Source: Saccopteryx bilineata
Lineage: Eukaryota; Chordata; Mammalia; Chiroptera; Emballonuridae
Length of the DNA: 64,000 nucleotides
Assembly (NCBI RefSeq): GCF_036850765.1
Contig: NC_089493.1
Span: 132,004,239-132,068,238 of the forward strand
Reading direction: 5' to 3'
Shown here: piece by piece, positions 34,259 to 46,094 of the stretch
Layout of the letters: every line of letters begins with the position of its first letter
How positions within the stretch are numbered: position 1 is the first letter of the stretch
Made by a program: the position numbers and the translations under genes
The notes under the pieces: generated by a model
The model's input: only the letters and a program-made list of their open reading frames with translations
What the model was told of the DNA's origin: nothing
Databases searched by the model: none

Positions 34259-37200
34259 TGGAAATGATCCGATGTCATCATTTCTTATGGCTGAGTAATA
34301 TTCCATAGTATATATGTACCAAAACTTTTTAATCCACTCGGCCACTGACGGACACTTGGTCTGTTTCCAGACCTTCGCTATTGTGAACAATGCTGCCATA
34401 AACATGGGTGTGCATTTCTCTTTTTTGTGTTTTTATGGTATTCTTGGGGTATATTCCTAAAAGTGGGATAACTGGGTCAAAAGGCAGTTCGATTTTTAAT
34501 TTTTTGAGAAATCTCCATACTGTTTTTTACAGTGGCTTCACCAGTCTGCATTCCCACCACCAGAGGAGGATGGTTCTCTTTTCTCCACATCCACAACAGC
34601 ACTTATTCTGTGTTGTTTTGTTGATGAACACTATTCTGACTGGTGTGAGGTAATATCTCATTGTGGTTTTAATTTGCATTTCTCTAATGATTAGTATGTT
34701 GAACATTTTTTCATCTGCCTATTGGCCATCTGTATGTCCTCTTTGGAGAAGTGTCTGTCCATTTCTTTTGCCCATTTCTTGATTGGACTGTTTGTCTTCC
34801 AGGTGTTAAGTTTTACAGGTTCTTTATAAATTTTGGTTATTAACCTCTTATCAGATGTATTGTCGATTATGTTGTCCCATTGTGTAGTTTGTCTTTTTAT
34901 TGTTATTATTGTCTTTCGCTGTGCAAAAGCTTTTTAGTTTGATATAGTCCCATTTGTTTATCCTGTCTTTTATTTCACTTGTCTGTGGAGACAAATCGGC
35001 AAATATATTGCTGTGAGAGATGTCAGATTGGTTACTGCCTATGTTTTCTTCTGAGATGCTTGTGGTTTCACGGCTTACATTTAAGTCTTTAATCCATTTT
35101 GTTTATTTTTGTGAATGGTGTAAGTTGGCGGTCTAGTTTAATTTTTTGCAGGTAAATGTCCAATTTTTCCAACACCATTTATTAAAGAGGCTGTCTTTAC
35201 TCCATTGTATGCTCTTACCTCCTTTGTCAAATATCAGTTGTCCATAAAGCTGTGGATTTATTTCTTGGTTCTCTGTTCTGTTCCATTGATCTATATGCCT
35301 GTTCTTATGGCATTACCAGGCTGTTTTGAGTACAGTGGGCCTTGTAGTAGAACTTGATATCGGGAAGTGTGATACCTCCCACTTTATTCTTCCTTTTCAA
35401 GATTGCTGAGGCTATTCGTGTGCTTTTTTGGTTCCATAGAAATTTTTGGAATATGTGTTCTATATCTTTGAAGTATGTCATTGACATTTTAATTGGTATT
35501 TCATTGAATTTATGAATTGCTTTGGGTAACATAGACATTTTAATTATGTTTATTCTTCCTAACCATGAGCACAGTAATGCTTCCAATTGTTTGTTTCTTC
35601 CTTGATTTATTTTATCAATGTTTTATAATTTTGTGAGTACAAGTCTTTAATCTCCTTCGTTAAATGTACTCCTAGGTACTTTATTTTTTTGGTTGCAATT
35701 GTGAGGGGCTTGTTTCTTTAATTTCTCTGACAGTTCATTGTTGGGGTATAAAAATGCTTCTGATTTCCGAGTATTAATTTTATATCCTGCTACCTTGCTG
35801 AATCATTTATCAGGTCCAGTAGTTTTTTGACTGAAACTTTAGGGTTTTCTACATACAATAGCATATAATCTGCAAATAATAATAGTTTTACTTCTTCTTT
35901 TCCAATGTCGATGCCTTTTATTTCTGTTTTTTGTCTGATTGCTGTGGCTAGGACTTCCAGGACTATATTGAATAAGAGTGTTCCAAGGGCACCTCTGCCT
36001 TGTTCCTGATCTTAAGAGGATTGCTTTTAATTTTGCCCATTGAATATGATGTTTGCTGTGGGTTTGTCATAGCTGGCCTTTATCATGTTGAGGTATGTTC
36101 CCTGTATTCCCACTTTGCTGAGAGTTTTGATCATGAAAGGGTGCTGGATTTTATCAAAAGCTTTTTCTGCATCTATTGAAATTATGATGTGGTTTTTCTT
36201 CTTCCTTTTGTTTATGTGATGAATCACATTGATTGATTTGCAAATATTGTACCAGCCTTGCCTTCTAAGAATATATCGCACTTGTCCATGGTGTATGATT
36301 TTTTTTAATCTATTTTGGATCTGGTTTCCTAATATTTTGTTTAGGATTTTAGCATCTGTATTCATCAGGGATATTGGCCTATAATTTTCTTTCTTTGTGT
36401 TGTCTTTGCCTGGTTTTGGAATCAGAATTATGCTCGTCTCATAAAGGGAGCTTGGAAGTCTTCCTTTCTCTTGAATTTTTTGTAATAGCTTGAGAAGAAT
36501 AGGAATTAGTTCTTCTGTTAATATTTGGTAGAATTCACTGGTGAAGCCATCAGTCCCAGGACTTTTCTTTATTGGGAGTTTTTTGATAACTATTTCGATC
36601 TTATTTGTTGTAATCGGTCTGTTTAGGTTTTCTGATTCTCCCAGATTGATTTTTGGAAGATGTATGTTTCAAGGAATTTGTCCATTTCATCTAGGTTGTC
36701 TAGTTTTTTTTTGGCATATAGTTCTTTATAGTATTTTCTTACAATATTTTGTATTTCTGTTGTGTCAGTTGTTTTTTCTCCACTCTCATTTCTAATTATA
36801 TTTATTTGTGCCCTCTCTTTTTTTATTGGTGAGTCTAGTTGAAGGTTCATCAATCTTGTTTTCTTTTTCAGAGAACTAGCTCCTGGTTTCAATGATCCTC
36901 TGTATTGTTTCTTATGTCATTTATTTTCATTCTGATCTTTATTATTTCCTTTCTTCTACTACATCTGGGCTTTATGTGCTGTTCTTTTTATAGTTTGCTT
37001 AGATACAGTGTTAAGTTGTTTAGTTGAGCTTTTTTAGCTTCTTAAAGTATGCCTGTAGTGCTCTGATCTTCACTCTCAGTACTGCTTTTGCTGTGTTCCA
37101 TAAATTTTGAGTTGTTGTATGCTCATTATCATTTGTTTCTAGGAATTTTTATATTTCTTATTTGATCTTATTGTTAATCTATTCGTTATTTAACAAGTTG

Positions 37201-37585
37201 CTATTTAGTTTCCATGTGTTTGAGAAATTTTGAATTTTTCTGTTGTGGTTGACTTCTAGTTTCATGCCATTGTGATCAGAGAAAATGCTTCATATGATTT
37301 CAATCTTTTTAAATTTTTGGAGACCATTTTTGTGACGTAACATGTGGCCTATCCTAGAGAATGTACCATGAGCACTTGAAAAGAATGTATATTCTGCTAC
37401 TTTAGGGTGAAAGGTTCTGAAGATATTTATTAAAGCCAGTTAATCTAGTGTGTCCTTTAAGTCTTCTGTTTCTTTGTTAATTTTTTTCTTGGGGATCTAT
37501 CTAGTGATGTTTTGGGGTATTGAAATCCCCTACTATTACAGTATTGCTGTTTATTTCACCCTTTATATCCATCAAAATCTGCTTT

Positions 37586-37986
37586 TTTTTTTTTTTTTTT
37601 TTTTTTTTTCATTTTTCTGAAGCTGGAAACAGGGAGAGACAGACAGACTCCCGCATGCGCCCGACCGGGATCCACCCGGCACGCCCACCAGGGGCGAAGC
37701 TCTGCCCACCAGGGGGCGATGCTCTGCCCATCCTGGGCGTCGCCATGTTGCGACCAGATCCACTCTAGCGCCTGGGGCAGAGGCCACAGAGCCATCCCCA
37801 GCGCCCGGGCCATCGTTGCTCCAATGGAGCCTTGGCTGCGGGAGGGGACGAGAGAGACAGAGAGGAAAGTGCGGCGGAGGGGTGGAGAAGCAAATGGGCG
37901 CTTCTCCTGTGTGCCCTGTCCGGGAATCGAACCCGGGTCCTCCACACGCTAGGCCGACGCTCTACCGCTGAGCCAACCGGTCAGGG
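37586..37986 (-). mobile_element. tRNA-derived SINE, family A
   Basis: Antisense copy with a long uninterrupted T-run at left and CpG-rich body. The exact 13-bp duplication CAAAATCTGCTTT flanks it at 37573-37585 and 37987-37999. The long pure tail and intact CpGs suggest a recent insertion. Frames of 77-129 residues across it are SINE readthrough. Confidence 0.95.
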
Positions 37987-38097
37987 CAAAATCTGCTTTA
38001 TATATTTAAGTGCTTCTCTATTAGGTGCGTAGATAGTTATAATGTTGATATCTTCCTGTTGGATTACTCCCTTTATCATTATTTATTGGCCTTTTTT

Positions 38098-38555
38098 TTT
38101 CCGTTTTATATTTTTTTATTATTATTTTTTTATAAATAAATTTTTATTTTAATGGGGTGACATCAATAAATAAGGGTACATATATTCACAGAAAACATTT
38201 CCAGGTTATCTTGTCATTTAGTTCTGTTGCATACCCATCACCCAAAGAGAGATCGTCCTCCATCACCCTCTATCCAGTTTTCTTTGTACCCCTCCCTCTC
38301 CCCCCTCCCTCCTCCCCCCCCCCCCCGTAACCACCACACTCCTGTCCATGTCTCTTAGTCTCGCTTTAATGTGCCACCAATATATGGAATCCTGCAGTTC
38401 TTGTTTTTTTCTGATTCCCTTATTTCACTCCGCATAATGTTATCAAGATTCCACCATTCTGCTGTAAGTGATCCGATGTCATCATTTCTTCTAGGTGAAT
38501 AGTATACCATGGTGTATATGTGCCCCATCTTCTTTATCCTGTCTTCTATTTTTTT
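38098..38555 (-). mobile_element. L1 element D, short 3' fragment
   Basis: Another L1 3' end immediately after L1 B: 'aatggggtgacatcaataaa', a C-rich tract at about 38292-38326, then 'taccatggtgtatatgtgcc' and 'ttctttatcctgtct'. It is 5' truncated within the 3' UTR/ORF2 end. The order of insertion relative to L1 B cannot be read. Confidence 0.85.
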
Positions 38556-38624
38556 TACAGTGATTAAAAGCCTTTAAGCAAACTCTTGGCCAATACAGCA
38601 AGAATGCATAAAAGAGTAGTGTCC

Positions 38625-38705
38625 CTTGTGAGTTGATGCTTCCTGCTCCTCCCCTTCTCTCTCTCCCCCCCAAATAAATAAATAAATAAATAAATAAAAG
38701 AAAAA
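38625..38705 (+). mobile_element. SINE tail fragment (family C-like) with TSD
   Basis: Only the last part of a SINE is present: 'agttgatgcttcctgctcc', a pyrimidine-rich arm and an (AAAT)n tail. A perfect 15-bp duplication AAAAGAGTAGTGTCC flanks it at 38610-38624 and 38706-38720. This is a strongly 5'-truncated insertion, rare for SINEs. Confidence 0.9.
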
Positions 38706-38829
38706 AAAAGAGTAGTGTCCTTAACATTTTCTCCAAGTCCAAGTTGGCCCCATCACCATGCCAAATTCTTGAGAAATGCAACCCAACCATAGTTCGGTCT
38801 GTTAGGAGCTGTCACAGGGAGCAGGAGTC

Positions 38830-39810
38830 CAGGAAATGTCCACATCCAGGAAAAGTCTGCATGGCACTGGAATTGTTGTCACCATTCTATACTTTGCAGC
38901 TCATGTCCAAGTCCCAATGACCGCTGCTTCTAGTTGGTAATGATTCAGGTAGACTGGAAAAGCCATTTGCGGCATGCGTGGATATGGAGCTTCTGTTCTC
39001 CTCTGCCTGGAGAGATGAGACCAGGGTGCTTTTCCCTGGAGCTCTGCGACTGTGGCATGGTAAAAAGAACCTTGGGATACCCTAAGCTGGGTGGCAAAGG
39101 TAGCTTCATAATAAAAGTTGGCAATAGGGGGAAAGAGAGCTCTAAATTAGGAGTAGGTCCCAGCCTGAAATATGAGTGGGGCATTGAGGTAGGAGGGATA
39201 ACGGAAACACTATATATTAAGCAAAGCCGCAGAAAATAGGACTATCAACTCCCACAACAGAGATCTTTGAGGGAAGAATAAAAAATCTGACTATTCAGGC
39301 AAAACATAGTTAAGTGGCCCTTGTGCAAATGAGATCAGTTTGCCTGCTTCTTGGAAGAAATACCCTAGGCTCGTCCACAGTGTCGTAGATGGGGCCGACG
39401 GCCCTGGGCACCTTCAGCCTTCAGTGGCAAACCCCAGATTTCTGGGCAAGGTTAGGTTATAGGTGGCTGGAGCAGGGCTGGAAGAGACTGAACCCTCCCT
39501 TAGAGGAGCGAGGGGGAAGCCTATCTTCCAGTGTCCCTGTTTCTTCACAGTAGAGGCATGTAAGCGTGGCAGGCTTTAGCTCAATGACCTTCCTTTCCAC
39601 TATTGAAGCAGGACCCAGATGGTATCCTATGAGACCCCTTTGGGGTGTTGGAGCCTTTAAGGGTGTATCCTAAAAGCTGGTAATTCCCCTGATCTCTATT
39701 GGGCTTTTTCTGCCTCTAGGTATCTTAAAAGCTATGCTCAGAAGATCTCACTGAGGGGTTTGAGGATCCCCATCCGCCTATATAAATCTTTTCAATATAT
39801 CTGGAGCTAT
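38830..39810 (-). pseudogene. Class I-like ERV gag-pro remnant, antisense
   Basis: On the minus strand, a decayed Cys-rich piece near 39545-39575 (CLYCEETG) fits the start of a retroviral nucleocapsid zinc knuckle. It is followed, about 150-400 bases on, by protease-like sequence: TVDEPRVFL, LISFA, YVLPE and KISVVGVDS in nearby frames. The protease active-site Asp-Ser/Thr-Gly is not seen where expected; the reading there is AQGPLN. Frames are broken by several stops and shifts. It resembles gammaretrovirus-like (class I) elements in order and motif, but there is no LTR, primer site or RT nearby. It is non-functional debris. Confidence 0.5.
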
Positions 39811-39829
39811 TTGGAAAAAGACAAAACAG

Positions 39830-41190
39830 TGTATTAGCTGGATCTAATAAAGAAAGTAGTAGTTTGCAGGCGAAAAAGATTTGGTGTCTCCTGTTCATCA
39901 GCATTCAAAAGTAATGTAAAAAAAATATTTTTTTTTAAGTAAAAAGCATGATATGGTAGAACCGTAGGAGTTCCAGGATATGACTACCCCCTTTTAAGTT
40001 GTTTTTTTTTTAATTGACCTTAAAATGTTTGCTGAGTACACTTTAATAATACCTTAACTTTAAAGATTGTAAGCATGACAAAATACAGTAAATGCTTTTG
40101 CTCCATATGCAGGAGCATTTTCAGTTAAGCCAGTTTAGGAAATCCAATAATAGAACAGTGCATACAGACCATAGCTATAGCATGCTTAGCAGTCTCTCCT
40201 GTTCTGACAGAGGTTACTATAGATCTGGAATATGAAGCCACTATAATGTGGACATACGACTATTTGCCAAATGAAGGTATATGAGTAACATCCATCTGCC
40301 AAAGTTGTCCTGGTAGGGGTCCTTTAGGGTTAACTCCAAATGAGGGGGCAGTATAGGACCCCTTGGACAGTATTTCCCAATCTGCCGTGCTGCTTCCCGA
40401 GAAAGTTGCAACTGTTTGCACTGGGCTGCAGCGTTCTGGTGACGAATAGTATGAGACTGACTTGCTCAGTCTGTCATGGTTGCTCTATATAATTTTCTTT
40501 TGGGCAGCTTGATCAACAAGGGCATTCCTAGACCCTGGCCGGTTGGCTCAGTGGTAGAGCATTGGCCTGGTGTGCAGGATTCCTGGGCCAGAGCACACAG
40601 GAGATGCACCCATCTACTTCTCCACCCCTCCCCCTCTCCTTCCTCTCCGCCTCTCTCCTACCCTCCCCTCCCACAGCCGAGGCTCCACCGGAGCAAAGCT
40701 GCCCTGGGCAATAAGGATGGCCCCATGGCCTCCGCCTCAGTTGTTAGAATGGCTCTGGTTGCAACAGAGCAACACCCCAGATGGGCAGAGCATTCCCCCC
40801 GGTAGGCATGCCAGGTGGATCCCGGTCAGGCGCATGCGGGAGTCTGTCTGTCTGCCTCCCCATTTCCATCTTCAGAAAAATACAAAAAATAAATAAATAA
40901 AAGAAAGAAAAAATACAACAAAAAACAAACAAAACAAAAAAAAGAAGAGAGTAAAAAAAAAAAAAGGGTATTCCTTTGTGTTAAAGCTCCAGGGAGCATG
41001 GAGTGAGCTTGAGTATGTCCTATGAAACTTGGAGCTCTATGTTGACATATAAGTCTTTGAAGAAGGAGGAACTGCTGAAATAGTTCATCAGCGTTTATCC
41101 CTAAGACAGCAGTCTTTATAGTGGAAATACCATAAGTAAATAATTGCTGTCTGTCTATAGATTAAAGGGGGAATATGGCAGATGCTGAAA
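39830..41190 (-). pseudogene. Class II-like ERV pol remnant (RNase H to integrase), antisense
   Basis: On the minus strand, 40976-41190 reads as the RNase H end (NADELFQQFL, GHTQAHSMLPGAL). After an A SINE, 40200-40519 reads as an integrase N-terminal zinc region and core start ([20 protein letters not shown], then [14 protein letters not shown]). The core continues near 39980-40140 with NAPAYGAKAF and [15 protein letters not shown] marks the first catalytic Asp and fits betaretrovirus-like (class II) integrases; the Asp before NAPAY reads Glu. Stops and shifts abound. RT, env and LTRs were not found next to it. Confidence 0.75.
40530..40965 (+). mobile_element. tRNA-derived SINE, family A
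   Basis: Sense copy beginning ACCCTGGCCGGTTGGCTCAG, with a short deletion in the tRNA-like head after 'tggcctggtgtgcaggattc' and a long A-rich tail. Flanks GGGCATTCCT (40520-40529) and GGGTATTCCT (40966-40975) are a duplication with one change. It splits the ERV pol remnant between RNase H and integrase. Confidence 0.92.
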
Positions 41191-42459
41191 AGCCATGATC
41201 TTTGTGCCCCTCCCCTCCCCCAATCCCCTGCCTCTCCTCCCCCCACCCTGTAACCCCAACCCTGTTGTCCATGTCGTTGAGTCTCATCTTTATGTCCCAC
41301 CTATGTATGGAATCATATAGTTCTTAGTTTTTTCTGATTTACTTCTTTCGCTCAGTATAATGTTATCAAGGCCCATCCATGCTGTTGTAAAAGATCCTAT
41401 GTCATCATTTCTTACGGCTGAGTAGTATTCCATAGTATATATATACCAAAGCTTTTTAATCCACTCGTCCTCTGTTGGACACTTGGGCTGTTTTCAGATC
41501 TTTGCTATTGTGAACAATGCTGTCATAAACATGGGGGTGCATTTCTTCTTTTCAAACAGTGCTATGATGTTCTTGGAGTATATTCCTAACAGTGGTATAG
41601 CTGGGTCAAAAGGCAGTTCAATATTTAATTTCTTGAGGAATCTCCATACTGTTTTCCACAGTGGCTGCACCAGTCTGCATTCCCACCAGCAGTGCAGGAG
41701 GGTTCCCTTTTCTCCACATCCTCGCCAGCACTTATTCTGTGTTGTTTTATTGATGAGCGCCATTCTGACTGGTCTGAGATGATATCTCATTGTGGTTTTA
41801 ATTTGCATTTCTCTAATCATTAGTGATGTTGAACATTTTTTCATATGCCTTTTGGCCATCTGTGTGTCCCCTTTGGAGAAGTGTCTATTCATTTCTTTTG
41901 CCCATTTTTGGATTGGATTGTTTGTCTTTCTGGTATTAAGTTTTACAAGTTCTTTATAAATTTTTGTTATTAACCCCTTATCAGACGCAATGTCAAATAT
42001 ATTCTCCCATTGTGTAGTTTGTCTTTTTATTCTGTTCTAATTGTCTTTAGCTGTGCAGAAGCTTTTTAGTTTGATAAAGTCCCATTTCTTTATCCTATCT
42101 TTTATTTCACTTGTCTGTGGAGAAAAATCAGCAAATATATTGCTGCGAGAGATGTCAGAGAACTTACTGCCTATGTTTTCTTCTAAGATGCTTATGGTTT
42201 CACGGCTTACATTTAAGTCTTTTATCCATTTTGAGTTTATTTTTGTGAATGGTGTAAGTTGGTGGTCTAGTTTCATTTTTTTGCAGGTAGCTGTCCAATT
42301 TTCCCAACACCATTTGTTGAAGAGGCTGTCTTTACTCCATTGTATTTCCTTACCTCCTTTGTCAAATATCAGTTGTCCATAGAGCTGTGGGTTTATTTCT
42401 GGGTTCTCTGTTCTGTTCCATTGATCTATGTGCCTGTTCTTATGCCAGTACCATGCTGT

Positions 42460-45085
42460 TTAGAGTACAATGGCCTTATAATATAACTTGATATCCGGAA
42501 GTGAGATCCCTCCTGCTTTATTCTTCCTTTTCAAGATTGTTGAGGCTATTCGTGTTCTCTTTTTGTTCCATATAAATTTTTGGAATATGTGTTCTATATC
42601 TTTGAAGTAAGTCATTGGTATTTTAATCGGTATTTCATTGAATTTATAAATTGCTTTGGGTAATATAGACATTTTAATGATGTTTATTCTTCCTAACCAT
42701 GAGCACGGTATATGCCTCCACTTATTCGTATCTTCCCTGATTTCTTTTATCAATGTTTTATAATTTTCCTATTACAAGTCTTTAATGTCCTTGGTTAGAT
42801 TTATTCCTAGGTACTTTATTTTTTTGGTTGCAGTGGTAAAGGGGATTGATTCCTTGATTTCTCTTTCTGACAGTTCATTATTAGTGTATAAAAATGCCTC
42901 TGATTTCTGAGTATTGATTTTATATCCTGCCACATTGCCGAATTCATTTATAAGGTCTAGTAGTTTTTTGACTGAGACTTTAGGGTTTTCTATGTACAAT
43001 ATCATATCATCTGCAAATAATGATAGTTTTACTTCTTTTCCAATTCGGATGCCTTTTATTTCTTTTTCTTGTCTGATTGCTGTGGCTAGTACTTCCAGGA
43101 CTATGTTGAATAAGAGTGGTGAAAGGGGGTACCCCTGCCTTGTTCCTGATCTTAAGGGGGTTGCTTTTAATTTTTGCCCATTGAGTATGATGTTTGCTGT
43201 GGGTTTGTCATAGATGGCCTTTAGCATGTTGAGGTATGTTCCCTGTATTCCCACTTTGCTGAGAGTTTTGATCATGAATGGGTGCTGGATTTTATCAAAT
43301 GCTTTTTCTGCATCTATTGCAATTATCATGTGGTTTTTCTCCTTTCTTTTGTTTATGTGCTGAATCACATTGATTGATTTGTGAATATTGTACCAGCCTT
43401 GCCTCCCAAGAATAAATCTCACTTGATCATGGTGTATGATTTTTTTCATATATTTGCTAATATTTTGTTGAGGATTTTTGCATCTAAGTTCATCAGGGAT
43501 ATTGGCCTATAATTTTCTTTTTTTGTGTTGTCTTTGCCTGGTTTTGGAATCAGAATTATGCTCGCCTCATAAGAGGAGTTTGGAAGTCTTCCTTCCTCTT
43601 GAATTTTTTGAAATAGCTTGAGAAGGATAGGAGTTAGTTCTTCTTTGAATATTCACTTGTGAAGCCATTAGGCCCAGTACTTTTTTTTTTTGGTAGTTTT
43701 TTGATAGCTGTTTCAATCTCATTTTTTGTAATTGGTCTGTTTAGGTTTTCTTATTCTTCCAGATTGATTTTTGGAAGATTATATGATTCAAGGAATTTGT
43801 CCATTTCATCTAGGTTGTCTAGTTTTTTGGCGTACAGTTCTTCATAGTATTTTCTTACAATATTTTGTATTTCTGTTGTGTCAGTTGTTATTTCTCCACT
43901 CTCGTTTCTAATTTTATTTATTTGAGTCCTCTCTCTTTTTTTCTTGGTGAGTCTAGTTAAAGGTTCATCGATCTTGTTTACCTTTTCAAAGAACCAGCTC
44001 CTGGTTTAATTGATCCTCTGTATTGTTTCTTTAGCCTCTATGTCATTTATTTCTGCTCTGATCTTTATTATTTCCTTCCTTCTACTAGCTCTGGGCTTTA
44101 CTTGCTGTTCTTTTTCTAGTTCTTTTAGATGCAGGGTTAAGTTGTTAATTTGAGCTTTTTCTAGCTTCTTGAGGTATGCCTGTAATGCTATAAACTTCCC
44201 TCTCAGGACTGCTTTAGCTGTGTCCCATAAATTTTGAATTGATGTATGCTCATTATCGTTTGTTTCTAGGAATTTTTAAACTTCTTCTTTGATCTGAATG
44301 TTAACCCATTCGTTATTTAATAACATGCTATTTAGTTTCCAAGTGTTTGAATGTTTTTCAATTTTTCTATTGTGGTTGATTTCTAGTTTAATGCCATGGT
44401 GATCAGAGAAAGTGCTTAATATGATTTCAATCTTCTTAAATTTGTTGAGACCGCTTTTGTGCCCTTACATGTGGTCTATTCTAGAGAATGTACCATGAGC
44501 GCTTGAAAAGAATGTATATGCTGCTGTTTTAGGGTGAAAGGTTCTGAAGATATCTATTAAATTGAGTTGATCTAATATGTCCTTTACGTCTGCTGTTTCT
44601 TTGTTAATTTTCTTATTTGAGGATCTATCTAGTGATGTTAGTGGGGTATTGAAATCCCCTAGTATTATAGTATTGCTGTTAATCTCGCCCTTTAAGTCCA
44701 TCAAAGTCTGCTTTATATATTTAGGTGCTCCTATATTAGGTGTGTAGATATTTCTAATGGTTATATCTTCCTTCTGGATTGCTCCCTTTATCATTATGTA
44801 GTGACCTTCTTTATCTCTAACTGTGATCTTTGTTTTAAAGTCCATTTTGTCTGATATAATTATTGCTACCCGAGCTTTTTTTTTATTTCCATTTGCATGA
44901 AATATTTTTTTCCATCCTTTTATCTTCAGTCTGTGTGCATCCTTTGATTTAAGGTGTGTCTCTTGTAGACAGCATATGTATGGGTCCTGCTTTCTTATCC
45001 ACTCAGCTACCCTATGTGTCTCGATCGGATCATTTAATCCATTAACATTTAAGGTTATTACTGATATGTAATTGTTTATTGCCAT
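42460..45085 (-). pseudogene. L1 C ORF2 (endonuclease-reverse transcriptase)
   Basis: The start is at 45085: MAINNYISVITLNVNGLN opens the apurinic-type endonuclease. That domain shows CCLQETH, ILGDFNTPL and ends near SRIDHM at 44465. The linker at 43460-44460 is broken in every frame. A 225-codon open piece at 42772-43449 covers most of the reverse transcriptase, including [28 protein letters not shown] and the catalytic FADDM. 42460-42753 continues into the thumb, and later pieces reach 41494. ORF2 protein nicks DNA and copies L1 RNA, and also serves SINE RNAs. The breaks in the middle mean this copy cannot make it. Confidence 0.93.
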
Positions 45086-45299
45086 TTTTTTTAATTTAAA
45101 ACTGTATTCCTCTTTTTTTGTATTCTTTTTTTCCTTTGATCTGTTTACAACAGGTCCCTTAGCATTTCTTGCAGCCTTGGTTTGGTTGCAGTGAATTCCT
45201 TGAGTTCTTTTTTGTCTGTAAAGCTTTTTATTTCTCCTTCCATTTTAAATGATAGCCTTGCTGGATAAAGTAGTCTTGGTTGTAGATTCTTGTTCTGCA

Positions 45300-46094
45300 T
45301 TACTTTGAATATTTCTTGCCATTCCCTCTGGCCTCAAGTGTTTCTGTTGAGAAGTCAGAAGTCATCCTTATGGGGGCTCCTTTGTAGGTGATAGTCTTTT
45401 TTTCTCTAGCAGCTTTTAATATTTTCTCTTTATCATTTAGCTTTGGTATTTTAATTATGATGTGTCTTGGTTTCTTTGGGTTTCTCCTTAATGGAGTTCT
45501 CTGTGCTTCCTGAACATGTGATATGTTTTCCTGCCTTAATTGGGGGAAGTTTTCTGCTATGATTTGTTTGAACAAAGTCTCTATCCCTTGTTCTTTCTCT
45601 ACTTCTTCAGGAACCCCTATGATGCGGATGTTGTTTCTCTTCATGTTGTCACAGAGCTGTCTTAGAGTTTCCTCAGACTTTTTGAGTCTCTTTTCTTTTT
45701 TCTGCTCTGCTTCCGTGCCTTTATTAATCTTGTCCTCTAACTCGCTGATTCGATTCTCTGCTTCATCCATCCTGCTTTTAATTCCTTCCATTGTATTCTT
45801 TATTTCAGATATTGTATTTGTCATTTCTGACTGATTCTTTTTTATTATTTCAATGTCCTTTTTTATATTTGTTATCACTTTATTTAGGTTTTCATAATGG
45901 CCATCTATGGTTGTTGTAATATCTTTGAGCATCCTAACAATCGTTATTTTAAACTCTGCATCTGGTAATTTGGTTATATCTGATTCATTTAGGTCCTTTT
46001 CTGGGGATTTCTCTTGGTTTATTTGTGTTGTATTTCTCTGCCTCCGCATTTTCTCTTCACGAGAGTGGTTGTGATCACGCACTCGGGTGTACAA
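45300..46094 (-). pseudogene. L1 C ORF1 (RNA-binding protein), nearly complete
   Basis: A 264-codon open frame. Residues about 60-150 form a coiled coil (heptads in ISEIKNTMEGIKSRMDEAE and ISELEDKINKG). Residues about 155-225 match the RNA-recognition region (NNIRIIGVPE, then IETLFKQIIAENFPQL). The C-terminal domain follows (RHIIIKIPKLNDKEKILKAA, then ITYKGAPIRMTSDFS). The frame closes at 45300 soon after SDFSTETLEARG, earlier than the usual L1 ORF1 end, so the last 20-40 residues are lost, apparently by an indel. ORF1 trimers coat L1 RNA in cytoplasmic particles. The real start may lie at an internal Met (MRRQRNT) about 16 residues in. Confidence 0.93.

Larger units (their letters stand above)
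33671..38093 (-). mobile_element. L1 element B, 5' truncated
   Basis: A second minus-strand L1 beginning with its 3' end (T-run at 33671, 'aatggggagacattgataaa') and running to the ORF2 endonuclease, where it is cut at about 38093. A B SINE (34023-34258) and an A SINE (37586-37986) have inserted with clear duplications. ORF2 pieces at 35305-35586, 36027-36365 and 36623-36892 are broken by stops. Its tail abuts the 5' end of L1 A. Confidence 0.92.

Noticed and set aside
44465..46094. Host genes encoding a nuclease and a coiled-coil protein
   Set aside because: They are the endonuclease of L1 ORF2 and L1 ORF1, in the right order and spacing inside one L1.
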